Shown: positions 45,418 to 54,439 of the stretch, piece by piece
Numbering within the stretch: the stretch's first letter is position 1
Layout of the letters: the number at the start of each line of letters is the position of its first letter
NCBI RefSeq assembly: GCF_029813785.1
Contig: NZ_JARVKY010000022.1
Span: 93,208-157,207, forward strand
DNA from: Streptomyces sp. DH41
GTDB taxonomy: Bacteria; Actinomycetota; Actinomycetes; Streptomycetales; Streptomycetaceae
DNA: 64,000 nt
Direction of reading: 5' to 3'
Position numbers and translations under genes: made by a program
Notes under the pieces: generated by a model
What the model was told of the DNA's origin: nothing
The model's database searches: none
Seen by the model: the letters and a program-made list of their open reading frames with translations, nothing else

Positions 45418-46533
45418 GTGAACACGCGTATGCGTCGTGCCGCCGTTGCCGTTGCCGCCACCGCGATGGCGCTCTCGCTCGCCGCCTGCGGCAGCGCCGC
45501 CGAGTCGGACGAGAACAAGGACTCGTCCGACTCGTCCGCCAAGAAGGGCGACGACATCAAGGTCGGTCTGCTCCTGCCGGAGAACCAGAACGCGCGGTAC
45601 GAGAAGTTCGACAAGCCCTTGATCGAGAAGAAGGTCAAGGAGCTCACGAACAACAAGGGCGAGGTCGTCTACGCCAACGCCAAGCAGGACCCCACGCTGC
45701 AGTCCCAGCAGGTCGACACGATGATCACCAACAAGGTCGACGTGCTCATCGTGGACGCCGTGGACTCCAAGGCCATCGCCGGCTCGGTCAAGAAGGCCAA
45801 GGACCAGGGCATCCCGGTCGTCGCCTACGACCGCCTGGCCGAGGGCCCGATCGACGCCTACACCTCGTTCGACAACGTCACCGTCGGCAAGACGCAGGGC
45901 GAGGCCCTGCTGAAGGCGCTGGGCGACAAGGCCAAGGACGGCCAGATCGTCATGATGAACGGGTCCTCCACCGACCCGAACGCCGCCCAGTTCAAGGAGG
46001 GCGCCCACGCCGTCCTCGACGGCAAGGTGAACATCGGCCGCGAGTACGACACCAAGGAGTGGAAGCCGGAGAACGCCAACTCCAACATGCAGGCGGCCAT
46101 CTCCGCCCTCGGCAAGGACAAGATCATCGGTGTCTACTCCGCCAACGACGGCATGGCGAGCGGTGTCATCACGGCACTGAAGCGCGCCGGCATCGCGAAC
46201 ATCCCGGTCACCGGCCAGGACGCCGAACTCGCGGGTGTGCAGCGCATCATCACCGGTGAGCAGTACATGAGCGTCTACAAGTCCTACCCGCAGGAGGCCT
46301 CGGTCGCGGGCGAGATGGCCGTCGCCCTCGCCAAGGGCGAGTCGCTCGACTCCATCGCCAAGGAGAAGTCCGACAGCGCCACGACCAAGGGCATCCCCAC
46401 GGTCCTCATCCCGGTCGTCTCGCTGACCAAGGACAACATCAAGGAGACCGTCGTCAAGGAGGGCTACTACACCCTCGACGAGATCTGCAGCGGCAACTAC
46501 AAGGCCGCCTGCGACAAGATCGGTCTCAAGTAA
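45418..46533 (+). CDS. xylF: Xylose-binding lipoprotein
   Basis: A 371-residue extracellular lipoprotein. The signal peptide ends at ALSLAACGSAAE with the lipobox Cys, followed by a Ser/Asp/Lys-rich tether. The periplasmic-binding-protein type I fold (VGLLLPENQNARYEKFDKPLIEKK, IVDAVDSKAIAGSVKKAKDQGIPVVAYDR) is typical of XylF/RbsB. The GTG at 45418 follows AGGGAGG. It is the first gene of the operon with the ATPase and permease. The xylose ligand is inferred from its SCO6009 synteny. Confidence 0.9.
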   Translation: MNTRMRRAAVAVAATAMALSLAACGSAAESDENKDSSDSSAKKGDDIKVGLLLPENQNARYEKFDKPLIEKKVKELTNNKGEVVYANAKQDPTLQSQQVDTMITNKVDVLIVDAVDSKAIAGSVKKAKDQGIPVVAYDRLAEGPIDAYTSFDNVTVGKTQGEALLKALGDKAKDGQIVMMNGSSTDPNAAQFKEGAHAVLDGKVNIGREYDTKEWKPENANSNMQAAISALGKDKIIGVYSANDGMASGVITALKRAGIANIPVTGQDAELAGVQRIITGEQYMSVYKSYPQEASVAGEMAVALAKGESLDSIAKEKSDSATTKGIPTVLIPVVSLTKDNIKETVVKEGYYTLDEICSGNYKAACDKIGLK

Positions 46534-46611
46534 GCAGCCCCGCCTCCCGTACCGCCTGAGCGCGTACGGGACCGGCTGCACGCAGCTTCCTCCGGCGCCC
46601 CGCACTCAACA

Positions 46612-46632
46612 GCCCCGCAAGCTAAGCGGGGC
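46612..46632 (+). terminator. Attenuator-like hairpin between xylF and xylG
   Basis: GCCCCGC (46612-46618) and GCGGGGC (46626-46632) form a 7-bp stem with a 7-base loop in the 169-bp gap. Such hairpins commonly let the binding protein be made in excess of the permease. Confidence 0.55.
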
Positions 46633-46702
46633 GCCGGACGGAACACCCCCCAAACTTCTGCACAACCTCCCGCCGGGTCAGGCGGCGAAGGAGATGGTTC
46701 AC

Positions 46703-47485
46703 GTGTCCGCTACGCCCGTGCTGGCGTTGCGCGGGGTCTCCAAGCGATTCGGTGCCGTCCAGGCGCTCACCGATGTAGAGCTTGAGGTCCACGCCGGTGA
46801 AGTGGTCGCCCTGGTGGGCGACAACGGCGCCGGAAAGTCCACGCTGGTCAAGACGATCGCCGGCGTGCACCCCATCGATGAGGGCGCCATCGAGTGGGAC
46901 GGCAAGGCCGTCTCGATCAACAAGCCGCACGACGCCCAGAACCTGGGCATCGCGACCGTCTACCAGGACCTCGCGCTGTGCGACAACATCGACGTCGTAG
47001 GCAACCTCTACCTGGGCCGCGAGATCATCAAGCGCGGTGTCCTGGACGAGGTCGAGATGGAGCGCCGCTCACGCGAGCTGCTGGACACCCTGTCCATCCG
47101 CATCCCCAGCGTCCGCATCCCGATCGCCTCGCTCTCCGGCGGTCAGCGACAGGTCGTGGCGATCGCCCGGTCCATGCTCGGCGAGCCCAAGCTGGTCATC
47201 CTCGACGAGCCCACCGCCGCCCTCGGCGTCGAGCAGACCGCGCAGGTCCTCGACCTCGTCGAGCGGCTGCGCGAGCGCGGCCACGCCGTCATCCTCATCA
47301 GCCACAACATGGCCGATGTCAAGGCGGTCGCCGACAAGGTCGCCGTCCTGCGCCTCGGGCGCAACAACGGCGTCTTCGAGGTCAAGTCGACCTCGCAGGA
47401 AGAGATCATCTCCGCCATCACGGGCGCCACGGAGAACGCCGTGACCCGTCGTGCGGCGCGCACCAATGGGGAGATCAAGAAGTGA
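46703..47485 (+). CDS. xylG: Xylose importer ATP-binding subunit
   Basis: A 260-residue ATPase. Walker A is GDNGAGKST, the signature is SLSGGQRQVVAIAR, Walker B is LVILDEPTAALG and the switch His is in LISHNM. It has a single nucleotide-binding domain, unlike E. coli XylG or RbsA (about 500 residues, two domains), a half-length form common in actinobacteria. I chose the GTG at 46703 because AAGGAG lies nine bases before it; the ATG at 46694 directly abuts that site. It overlaps the permease gene by 4 bp. Confidence 0.88.
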   Translation: MSATPVLALRGVSKRFGAVQALTDVELEVHAGEVVALVGDNGAGKSTLVKTIAGVHPIDEGAIEWDGKAVSINKPHDAQNLGIATVYQDLALCDNIDVVGNLYLGREIIKRGVLDEVEMERRSRELLDTLSIRIPSVRIPIASLSGGQRQVVAIARSMLGEPKLVILDEPTAALGVEQTAQVLDLVERLRERGHAVILISHNMADVKAVADKVAVLRLGRNNGVFEVKSTSQEEIISAITGATENAVTRRAARTNGEIKK

Positions 47486-48774
47486 GCATCGACAAGACCT
47501 CCACCACCGCCGACGACCAGGCCGTGGAGAACCCCGACGCCGCTCCCGCCGCGGCCACCGTGGTCGACCCCCGGCTGCTGGTGCGCGAGCAGGGCTTCGC
47601 CGGCTACATCGGCGAGTTCAAGCGGAAGATGAAGGCGGGCGACCTCGGGTCCATCCCGGTCGTCGTCGGTCTGCTGGTCATCTGGGCCATCTTCACCAGC
47701 CTGAACTCCAACTTCCTCACCGCGGGCAACTTCTCCGACATGTCCGTCGCCATGGTCGGCACGGGCATGATCGCCGTCGGTATCGTCTTCGTCCTGCTGC
47801 TCGGCGAGATCGACCTGTCGGTCGGCTCGGTCAGCGGTGTCGCGGGCGCCACCTTCGCGGTGCTGAACATCACGCACGGGATGAACGAGGTGCTGGCCCT
47901 GGTGCTGGCCATCCTCACCGGCACGGTCGCCGGCGCCATCCACGGCTTCTTCTTCGCCCGTATCGGCGTGCCGGCCTTCGCCGTGACGCTGGCCGGACTG
48001 CTGTTCTGGCAGGGCTTCATGCTGCAGATACTCGGCAGCAACGGCACCGTCAACCTGAACCCCGACGGCATCGTCGTCAAGCTGACCAGCTACTACTTCA
48101 GCGACGTGGCCGCCGCCTACGGCCTGGCGATCGTCGTGACCGCGGGGTACTTCCTCTCCGCCTTCTTCGACAACCGCCGCCGCGAGGCCGCGGGCGTGCC
48201 GTCCCGGCCGCTGAGCGAGATCATCGTGCGCACGGTGCTGCTGGCCGCCCTGGCCTTCGCCGCGGCGATCGTCTTCAACCAGTACAAGGGCCTGCCGCTG
48301 GCCGTGGTGATCTTCCTGGCGTTCCTGCTGCTCACGGACTTCGTGCTGCGCCGCACGTCCTACGGCCGCAAGGTCTTCGCCCTCGGCGGCAGCGTCGAGG
48401 CGTCCCGCCGTGCCGGTATCAACGTCGAGCTGGTCCGGATCTCGGTCTTCGCGATCGCCGGCACCTTCGCCGCGATGGGCGGCCTTTTCGTCGCCTCGAA
48501 GATCGCCGCCGCCAACCAGGGCGCGGGCACCGGTGAGTTCCTGATGAACGTCATCGCCGCGGCCGTGATCGGCGGCACGTCCCTCTTCGGTGGCCGCGGC
48601 CGCACGTGGGACGCGCTGCTCGGTGTGATGGTCATCGTCTCGATCCAGTACGGCCTCGCCCTGCAGGGCATCGCCTCGCCGGTCCAGTACATGATCACCG
48701 GTGGCGTCCTGCTGGCGACCGTCGTCATCGACGCGATCACCCGCAAGACGCAGAAGACGGCCGGCCGCGCGTAG
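47482..48774 (+). CDS. xylH: Xylose importer permease
   Basis: A 430-residue permease of the CUT2 (ribose/xylose) family. GEIDLSVGSVSGVAG, IGVPAFAVTLAGLLFWQG, YGRKVFALGGSVEASRRAGIN and GGTSLFGGRGR are the conserved blocks, and about ten membrane helices are predicted. A 60-residue polar N-terminal tail precedes the first helix. The GTG at 47482 overlaps the xylG stop by 4 bp. A strong hairpin ends the operon. Confidence 0.9.
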   Translation: MSIDKTSTTADDQAVENPDAAPAAATVVDPRLLVREQGFAGYIGEFKRKMKAGDLGSIPVVVGLLVIWAIFTSLNSNFLTAGNFSDMSVAMVGTGMIAVGIVFVLLLGEIDLSVGSVSGVAGATFAVLNITHGMNEVLALVLAILTGTVAGAIHGFFFARIGVPAFAVTLAGLLFWQGFMLQILGSNGTVNLNPDGIVVKLTSYYFSDVAAAYGLAIVVTAGYFLSAFFDNRRREAAGVPSRPLSEIIVRTVLLAALAFAAAIVFNQYKGLPLAVVIFLAFLLLTDFVLRRTSYGRKVFALGGSVEASRRAGINVELVRISVFAIAGTFAAMGGLFVASKIAAANQGAGTGEFLMNVIAAAVIGGTSLFGGRGRTWDALLGVMVIVSIQYGLALQGIASPVQYMITGGVLLATVVIDAITRKTQKTAGRA

Positions 48775-48800
48775 GCGCACGCCACGCACGTCGCCGCCGC

Positions 48801-48839
48801 ACAGCGCCCGCCCGAGCTGAGCCCTCGGGCGGGCGCTGT
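48801..48839 (+). terminator. Terminator of the xylFGH operon
   Basis: Perfect 16-bp arms (48801-48816 and 48824-48839) around a 7-base loop. The remaining 310 bp up to dxs contain a short open frame from 49039 but nothing I can support as a gene. Confidence 0.85.
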
Positions 48840-49083
48840 GCTGTCCGCCCGCACCCGGGCCCGGCGCTGCCGCGAGGACGCCGGCCAGCTCGGCGCACGC
48901 GCGGTGGAGGACGTGGACGACGTGTGTACACGGGGGCTCCTCGCGTACGGGACGACGACGTACGTCAGGATGCCGGGGACGACGGCCGGCGGGACCGGTT
49001 CTCGCCGACGGGCGGGGAAGCCGTAGAAGGGACCGCCGATGGGTAAGGCCGAACGCGTGACGTACGACGCACCGCCCCGACAC

Positions 49084-49109
49084 GTTCCGCCACGGCGGAA
49101 CATTAGACT
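49084..49109. promoter_or_regulatory. dxs promoter -10 with upstream GTTCCGCC/GGCGGAAC dyad
   Basis: GTTCCGCC-AC-GGCGGAAC (49084-49101) is an 18-bp dyad with perfect 8-bp arms directly upstream of TAGACT (49104-49109), a good -10 element, 40 bp before the dxs start. A regulator binding here would cover the promoter. The regulator is not identifiable. Confidence 0.5.
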
Positions 49110-49148
49110 CGTCAAGCCCGGCAACAGCTCTACTGCAAGGAGGCACGG

Positions 49149-51071
49149 GTGCCGCTGCTGACCCGCATCACGGGACCGCGCGATCTGGACCGGCTCAGCC
49201 TGGAAGAGCTGGGCCGGCTGGCGAAGGAGATCCGCACCTTCCTCGTCGACGCCGTGTCCAAGACCGGCGGCCACCTCGGCCCCAACCTCGGGGTGGTGGA
49301 ACTCACCCTCGCCCTGCACCGCGTCTTCGACTCGCCGAAGGACAAGGTGCTCTGGGACACCGGCCACCAGTCCTACGTGCACAAGCTGCTCACCGGCCGT
49401 CAGGACTTCTCGAAGCTGAAGATGAAGGGCGGCCTGTCCGGCTACCCCTCGCAGGCGGAGTCCGAGCACGACGTCATCGAGAACAGCCACGCCTCCACGG
49501 TCCTCGGCTGGGCCGACGGCATCGCCAAGGCCAACCAGGTCCTCGACCGCGACGACCACGTCGTCGCCGTCATCGGCGACGGCGCGCTCACCGGTGGCAT
49601 GGCCTGGGAGGCGCTGAACAACATCGCCGCCGCCAAGGACCGCCCGCTCGTCATCGTCGTCAACGACAACGAGCGCTCCTACGCCCCCACCATCGGCGGC
49701 CTCGCCAACCACCTGGCGACCCTGCGCACCACCGACGGCTACGAACGCTTCCTGGCCCGCACCAAGGACCTCCTGGAGCGCACCCCGGTCGTCGGCCGCC
49801 CGCTCTACGACACCCTGCACGGCGCCAAGAAGGGCCTGAAGGACTTCATCGCGCCGCAGGGCATGTTCGAGGACCTCGGCCTGAAGTACGTCGGCCCGAT
49901 CGACGGCCACGACCTCGAGGCACTGGAGTCCGCGCTCATCCGCGCCAAGCGCTTCGGCGGCCCGGTCATCGTGCACTGCCTCACCGAGAAGGGCCGCGGC
50001 TACCAGCCCGCCCTTCAGGACGAGGCCGACCGCTTCCACGCCGTCGGCAAGATCCACCCCGACACCGGCCTGCCCATCTCCACCTCCGGCGCCGACTGGA
50101 CGTCCGTCTTCGGCGACGAGATGCTCGAGCTCGGCAAGGAGCGCGAGGACGTCGTCGCCATCACCGCCGCCATGCTCCAGCCGGTCGGCCTCGACAAGTT
50201 CGCCAAGGCCTTCCCCGACCGCGTCTACGACGTCGGTATCGCCGAGCAGCACGGCGCGGTCTCCGCGGCCGGTCTCGCCCACGGCGGGGTCCACCCGGTC
50301 TTCGCCGTGTACGCCACCTTCCTCAACCGCGCCTTCGACCAGGTGCTGATGGACGTGGCCCTGCACAAGTGCGGCGTGACGTTCGTGCTGGACCGCGCCG
50401 GTGTCACCGGCACCGACGGCGCCTCCCACAACGGCATGTGGGACATGTCGATCCTCCAGGTCGTCCCCGGCCTCAGGCTCGCCGCCCCGCGAGACGCCGA
50501 CCAGGTCCGCGCCCAGCTGCGCGAGGCCGTCGAGGTGGACGACGCGCCGACCGTGGTCCGCTTCTCCAAGGGCGCCGTCGGCCCCGCCGTACCGGCCGTC
50601 GGCCGCGTCGGCGGCATGGACGTCCTGCGCGCCCCGGGCACCGACACGCCGGACGTCCTGCTGGTCTCCGTCGGCGCCCTCGCGCCGATGTGCCTGGAGG
50701 TGGCGGACCTGCTGAACAAGCAGGGCATCTCCACCACCGTGGTCGACCCGCGCTGGGTCAAGCCCGTCGACGAGGCCATGGCCCCGCTCGCCGAGCGGCA
50801 CCGCGTGGTCGTCACCGTCGAGGACAACTCGCGCGTCGGCGGCGTCGGCTCCGCCGTCGCCCAGGCCCTGCGCGACGCGGGCGTCGACGTACCGCTGCGC
50901 GACTTCGGCATCCCGCCGCGCTTCCTCGACCACGCCACCCGCGCCGAGGTCCTGGCCGAGATCGGGCTCACCGCGCCGGACATCGCCCGCCAGGTCACCG
51001 GCCTGGTCGCCAAGCTCGACGGACGCTACGAGCGGTCCGAGGCGGACTCGGTGGAGGCCGCGCGCGACTGA
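49149..51071 (+). CDS. dxs: 1-Deoxy-D-xylulose-5-phosphate synthase
   Basis: A 640-residue thiamine-diphosphate enzyme that joins pyruvate and glyceraldehyde-3-phosphate in the first step of the MEP isoprenoid pathway. The substrate segment KTGGHLGPNLGVVELTLALH, the ThDP motif GDGALTGGMAWEALNNIA and the transketolase-like DVGIAEQHGAVSAAGLA are visible. The GTG at 49149 follows an ideal AAGGAGG. It is monocistronic: a terminator separates it from the permease downstream. Phosphoglycolipid antibiotics of the type suggested at the left edge need MEP-derived prenyl units, but this is the housekeeping copy by synteny (SCO6013). Confidence 0.95.
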   Translation: MPLLTRITGPRDLDRLSLEELGRLAKEIRTFLVDAVSKTGGHLGPNLGVVELTLALHRVFDSPKDKVLWDTGHQSYVHKLLTGRQDFSKLKMKGGLSGYPSQAESEHDVIENSHASTVLGWADGIAKANQVLDRDDHVVAVIGDGALTGGMAWEALNNIAAAKDRPLVIVVNDNERSYAPTIGGLANHLATLRTTDGYERFLARTKDLLERTPVVGRPLYDTLHGAKKGLKDFIAPQGMFEDLGLKYVGPIDGHDLEALESALIRAKRFGGPVIVHCLTEKGRGYQPALQDEADRFHAVGKIHPDTGLPISTSGADWTSVFGDEMLELGKEREDVVAITAAMLQPVGLDKFAKAFPDRVYDVGIAEQHGAVSAAGLAHGGVHPVFAVYATFLNRAFDQVLMDVALHKCGVTFVLDRAGVTGTDGASHNGMWDMSILQVVPGLRLAAPRDADQVRAQLREAVEVDDAPTVVRFSKGAVGPAVPAVGRVGGMDVLRAPGTDTPDVLLVSVGALAPMCLEVADLLNKQGISTTVVDPRWVKPVDEAMAPLAERHRVVVTVEDNSRVGGVGSAVAQALRDAGVDVPLRDFGIPPRFLDHATRAEVLAEIGLTAPDIARQVTGLVAKLDGRYERSEADSVEAARD

Positions 51072-51079
51072 CGTACGGC

Positions 51080-51129
51080 CGGATGGGTCGGTATCTCCAT
51101 TCGTTGCGGTGGCGAAACCGACCCATCCG
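51080..51129 (+). terminator. Terminator of dxs
   Basis: CGGATGGGTCGGT (51080-51092) and ACCGACCCATCCG (51117-51129) are perfect 13-bp arms with a 24-base loop, just after the dxs stop. Confidence 0.65.
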
Positions 51130-51208
51130 CGTGAATCCGCTCACGCCGGGGCATACGCAGTACGCCCCCCTCTCGATCATGTCGGGGACGACAAGCTCGG
51201 AGGTACCC

Positions 51209-52732
51209 GTGAGCAGCAGTATCTTCAGGACCAAAAAGATCGAGCAGTCCATCCGGGACACCGAGGAACCGGAGCACGCGCTCAAGAAGTCCTTGTCCGC
51301 ACTGGACCTGACCGTCTTCGGTGTCGGTGTCATCATCGGCACCGGCATCTTCGTACTGACCGGGACGGTCGCCAAGAACAACGCCGGGCCGTCCGTGGCC
51401 CTGGCCTTCGTCGTCGCCGGAGTCGTCTGCGCGCTCGCCGCGCTCTGCTACGCGGAGTTCGCCTCCACGGTCCCGGTGGCCGGCTCCGCGTACACCTTCT
51501 CCTACGCCTCGCTCGGCGAACTGCCCGCCTGGATCATCGGCTGGGACCTGGTCCTGGAGTTCGCGCTGGGCACGGCGGTGGTGGCCGTCGGCTGGTCCGG
51601 CTACATCCGTTCGCTGCTGGACAACGCGGGCTGGCAGATGCCCGCGGCGCTCGGCGGCCGGGACGGCGCCGAGGGGTTCGGCTTCGACATCCTCGCCGCC
51701 GTCCTGGTGCTGGTGCTCACCGGCATCCTCGTCCTCGGCATGAAGCTGTCGGCACGGGTCACCTCGGTCGTCGTCGCCATCAAGGTGACCGTCGTCCTCA
51801 TCGTGATCATCGCGGGTGCCTTCTTCGTCAAGGGCTCCAACTACGACCCCTTCATCCCTAAGGCGCAGCCGGTGGAGGCGGGAGGGGGCCTGCACTCACC
51901 GCTGATCCAGCTGATGTTCGGCTGGGCACCGGCCAACTTCGGTGTGATGGGCGTCTTCACCGCGGCCTCGGTCGTCTTCTTCGCCTTCATCGGCTTCGAC
52001 ATCGTCGCCACGGCCGCCGAGGAGACCAAGAACCCGCAGCGCGACATGCCGCGCGGCATCCTCGGCTCCCTGTTCATCTGCACCGCGCTGTACGTCGCCG
52101 TGTCGATCGTCGTCACCGGCATGCAGCACTACAGCGAGCTGTCGATCGACGCCCCGCTCGCCGACGCCTTCAAGTCCACCGGGCATCCCTTCTTCGCCGG
52201 TGTGATCAGCTTCGGCGCCGCCGTCGGTCTGACCACGGTGTGCATGATCCTGCTGCTCGGCCAGACCCGGGTGTTCTTCGCGATGAGCCGCGACGGGCTG
52301 CTGCCGCGCTTCTTCTCCCACGTCCACCCGAAGTTCCGGACGCCGTACCGGCCGACCATCCTGCTCGGCGTGATCATCGCGATCGTCGCAGGCTTCACCA
52401 GCCTGAGCGAACTCGCCGAGCTGGTGAACATCGGCACGCTGTTCGCGTTCGTCATCGTCGCGCTCAGCGTGATCATCCTGCGCCGGACCCGCCCCGACCT
52501 GCCGCGTGCCTTCCGCACCCCGCTGGTGCCGCTGCTGCCGATCGTGTCGGTGGCCGCCTCGCTGTGGCTGATGCTGAACCTGCCCGCCGAGACATGGGTG
52601 CGGTTCGGCGTCTGGATGGCGATCGGCGTCGTCGTGTACTTCCTCTACGGCCGCAACCACAGCCGCCTGGCCCACGGAGAGGACGCGGCGGCCGGCAGTC
52701 CCTCGAAGCCGTCCGGCCCGGGCGCCCCGTAG
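51209..52732 (+). CDS. APC-family amino acid permease
   Basis: A 507-residue cationic/neutral amino acid transporter of the APC superfamily, with about twelve predicted helices. GVGVIIGTGIFVLTG near the first helix is the family's substrate-binding unwound segment; FIGFDIVATAAEETKNPQRDMPRGI is the conserved TM6-7 loop. The start is the GTG at 51209 with GGAGG five bases upstream; a reading from 51179 is also open. It resembles the YfnA/CAT group. The substrate is unknown. In S. coelicolor the same gene follows dxs (SCO6014). Confidence 0.88.
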   Translation: MSSSIFRTKKIEQSIRDTEEPEHALKKSLSALDLTVFGVGVIIGTGIFVLTGTVAKNNAGPSVALAFVVAGVVCALAALCYAEFASTVPVAGSAYTFSYASLGELPAWIIGWDLVLEFALGTAVVAVGWSGYIRSLLDNAGWQMPAALGGRDGAEGFGFDILAAVLVLVLTGILVLGMKLSARVTSVVVAIKVTVVLIVIIAGAFFVKGSNYDPFIPKAQPVEAGGGLHSPLIQLMFGWAPANFGVMGVFTAASVVFFAFIGFDIVATAAEETKNPQRDMPRGILGSLFICTALYVAVSIVVTGMQHYSELSIDAPLADAFKSTGHPFFAGVISFGAAVGLTTVCMILLLGQTRVFFAMSRDGLLPRFFSHVHPKFRTPYRPTILLGVIIAIVAGFTSLSELAELVNIGTLFAFVIVALSVIILRRTRPDLPRAFRTPLVPLLPIVSVAASLWLMLNLPAETWVRFGVWMAIGVVVYFLYGRNHSRLAHGEDAAAGSPSKPSGPGAP

Positions 52733-52797
52733 TCACTGCCGCTGCCACTGCGCTGCCAACCGCCACCGGCCCGCCGACGACGCCGCCACCGGCGCCG

Positions 52798-53172
52798 TCA
52801 GGCGGGCCGGACCGTTCGCGGCCCCGCCACCTCCGCCCCCAGCTCCGCCACCCGGCGGCGCAGCTCACGGTCCGCCGTCACCACCAGAACGGGGCGACCG
52901 CCGGCCCGCGCGGCCAGCTCGACGATGTGATCGTCCCCACTGCCGGGCGCCGACTCCACCCGTACGCCGGGGACCGGGTCCACGCCACGGGCCGCGCCCT
53001 CGACCACCAGGACGACCTCCACCGGGCCGGTGCGCCCCGGCACCCCGTCCGCCGCCAGCCGGTCCCGCAACCGTTCCGCGGCCCCGCGCCGGTCGTGCCA
53101 CCATCCGTCGGGCACGGACCCGACGACGTTCGCGGCGTCGACGATCACGAGAAGGGGTGTGCTGTCGTCCAT
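52798..53172 (-). CDS. NYN/PIN-like domain protein
   Basis: A 124-residue protein beginning LLVIVDAANVVGSVPDGWWHDRRGA. The DAANV motif and a later GDDHIVELA and VLVVTADRELRRRVAELG match the NYN/YacP branch of PIN-like nucleases, whose Asp residues coordinate a metal. The role is probably RNA processing, by family. It is convergent with the permease and divergent from the beta-propeller gene; the start is the ATG at 53172. Confidence 0.7.
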   Translation of the reverse strand: MDDSTPLLVIVDAANVVGSVPDGWWHDRRGAAERLRDRLAADGVPGRTGPVEVVLVVEGAARGVDPVPGVRVESAPGSGDDHIVELAARAGGRPVLVVTADRELRRRVAELGAEVAGPRTVRPA

Positions 53173-53240
53173 GGGGCCAGGGTCGCACGCGCCCCCACCC
53201 GGTCGGAGTGGTCCCGTGGGCGGAGGCGTAAAATGATCAG

Positions 53241-54257
53241 GTGAACGGCGAGTGGCTCATACGCGGCCGGGACGGCCGACTCAGCGTCTACCTGATGACC
53301 CAGGACGCTGTCCTGTGCCGTGCGGAGCAGGTGCCGGGCGGCCCCTGGGACGCACCGCGCAGGATCGGCGGAGACCAGCTGCTGCACCCCGCCCCGGCGA
53401 TCGGCCAGGGTGCCGACTCCTACACGCACCTGGTCGCCTGGCGGCCCACGGAGCCGGGGGAGTCGGACCTGGTGCACTCCACCCACTTCCGGCCCCTGCT
53501 GGCCGCCCTCGACTGGGACACCGTCGGCCATCCGAACGCCAAGGGCGACCGCACCGGCAGGCCCGTCGTCGCGGTGGACGACCAGGGCCGGGCGCACATC
53601 TTCGTACGCGGCAGCGGCGGCGGACTCCACATGCGTGCCCAGGCGCAGAAGGGCGGCTGGGGCCCGTGGCGGGACCTCAAGGGCGCCGGGCTGAAGGACG
53701 CGCCCGTCGCGGTGGCGGGCAGGGCCGGACGCATCGAGGCGTACGCGATCGGCTCCGGTGCGATCCTGCACTGGCGTCAGGAGGCGCCCGGCACCGAGTT
53801 CCGGCTGGTGGACGAGGTGGCGGCCGAAGCCCGTCCGGGCACCCTGCGCGCCCTGGCCACCTCCGACGACAACACCACCCTGTTCTTCACCGACGTCTCC
53901 GGCCACCTGTCCGCCTGGCGCCCGGGCACCGAGCCCGTCGCCCTGCTCCCGGCGGCGGGACCCGGCCCGGTCGCGGCCGTCCGCTGCGAACTCGACGGTC
54001 ACGACTGCACGCTGCTGGCCCAGTGCTCGTCCTCCGGCCGGGTCGCCTTCGCCGCCTACCCCGGCGAGCAGGAGTCGGCGGGCGCCTGGTGGACCGAGTC
54101 CGGGCCGCGGCTGGCCCCGGACGCCGAGGTCTCCCTGGCCCTGGACGCCGACGGCCGGGTGGTCGCGGCGGTTCTGTCGCCCTCCACGGGCCGGCTGCTG
54201 CTGACCCGTCGCAAGGACGAGCCGGGGCTCGCACTCACGGCGTGGCAGGAGATCTGA
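53241..54257 (+). CDS. Beta-propeller (PLL-like) repeat protein
   Basis: A 338-residue protein of repeated segments such as RPVVAVDDQGRAHIFVRGSGGGLHMRAQ and APVAVAGRAGRIEAYAIGSGAILHWRQE, the pattern of PLL/tachylectin-type six- or seven-bladed propellers. No signal peptide is evident. A TAAAAT -10-like element (53229-53234) ends 6 bp before the GTG at 53241, so the message may be leaderless. It may bind glycans, given the adjacent polysaccharide genes, but this is inferred. Confidence 0.65.
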   Translation: MNGEWLIRGRDGRLSVYLMTQDAVLCRAEQVPGGPWDAPRRIGGDQLLHPAPAIGQGADSYTHLVAWRPTEPGESDLVHSTHFRPLLAALDWDTVGHPNAKGDRTGRPVVAVDDQGRAHIFVRGSGGGLHMRAQAQKGGWGPWRDLKGAGLKDAPVAVAGRAGRIEAYAIGSGAILHWRQEAPGTEFRLVDEVAAEARPGTLRALATSDDNTTLFFTDVSGHLSAWRPGTEPVALLPAAGPGPVAAVRCELDGHDCTLLAQCSSSGRVAFAAYPGEQESAGAWWTESGPRLAPDAEVSLALDADGRVVAAVLSPSTGRLLLTRRKDEPGLALTAWQEI

Positions 54258-54439
54258 CGGGGGACACCCGGGACCGTCGGAGGGTTGTGCGTCCATACGC
54301 GTGACAAGGGGCACCTGAAACAAGCGTGGTTAAAGCGTGAAGGCCCTGTTAATCTCCTCCCCTGTTCGAACCGGGGCGGCCGCGTGCTGCCCCGGAACCG
54401 GCCTCACCGGTCGGGAACGACGGGGTTGGGGGCTGAATC

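Noticed and set aside
49039..49148. Short frame beginning MGKAERVTYD before dxs
   Set aside because: It covers the dxs promoter and dyad, lacks homology and has weak translational signals.
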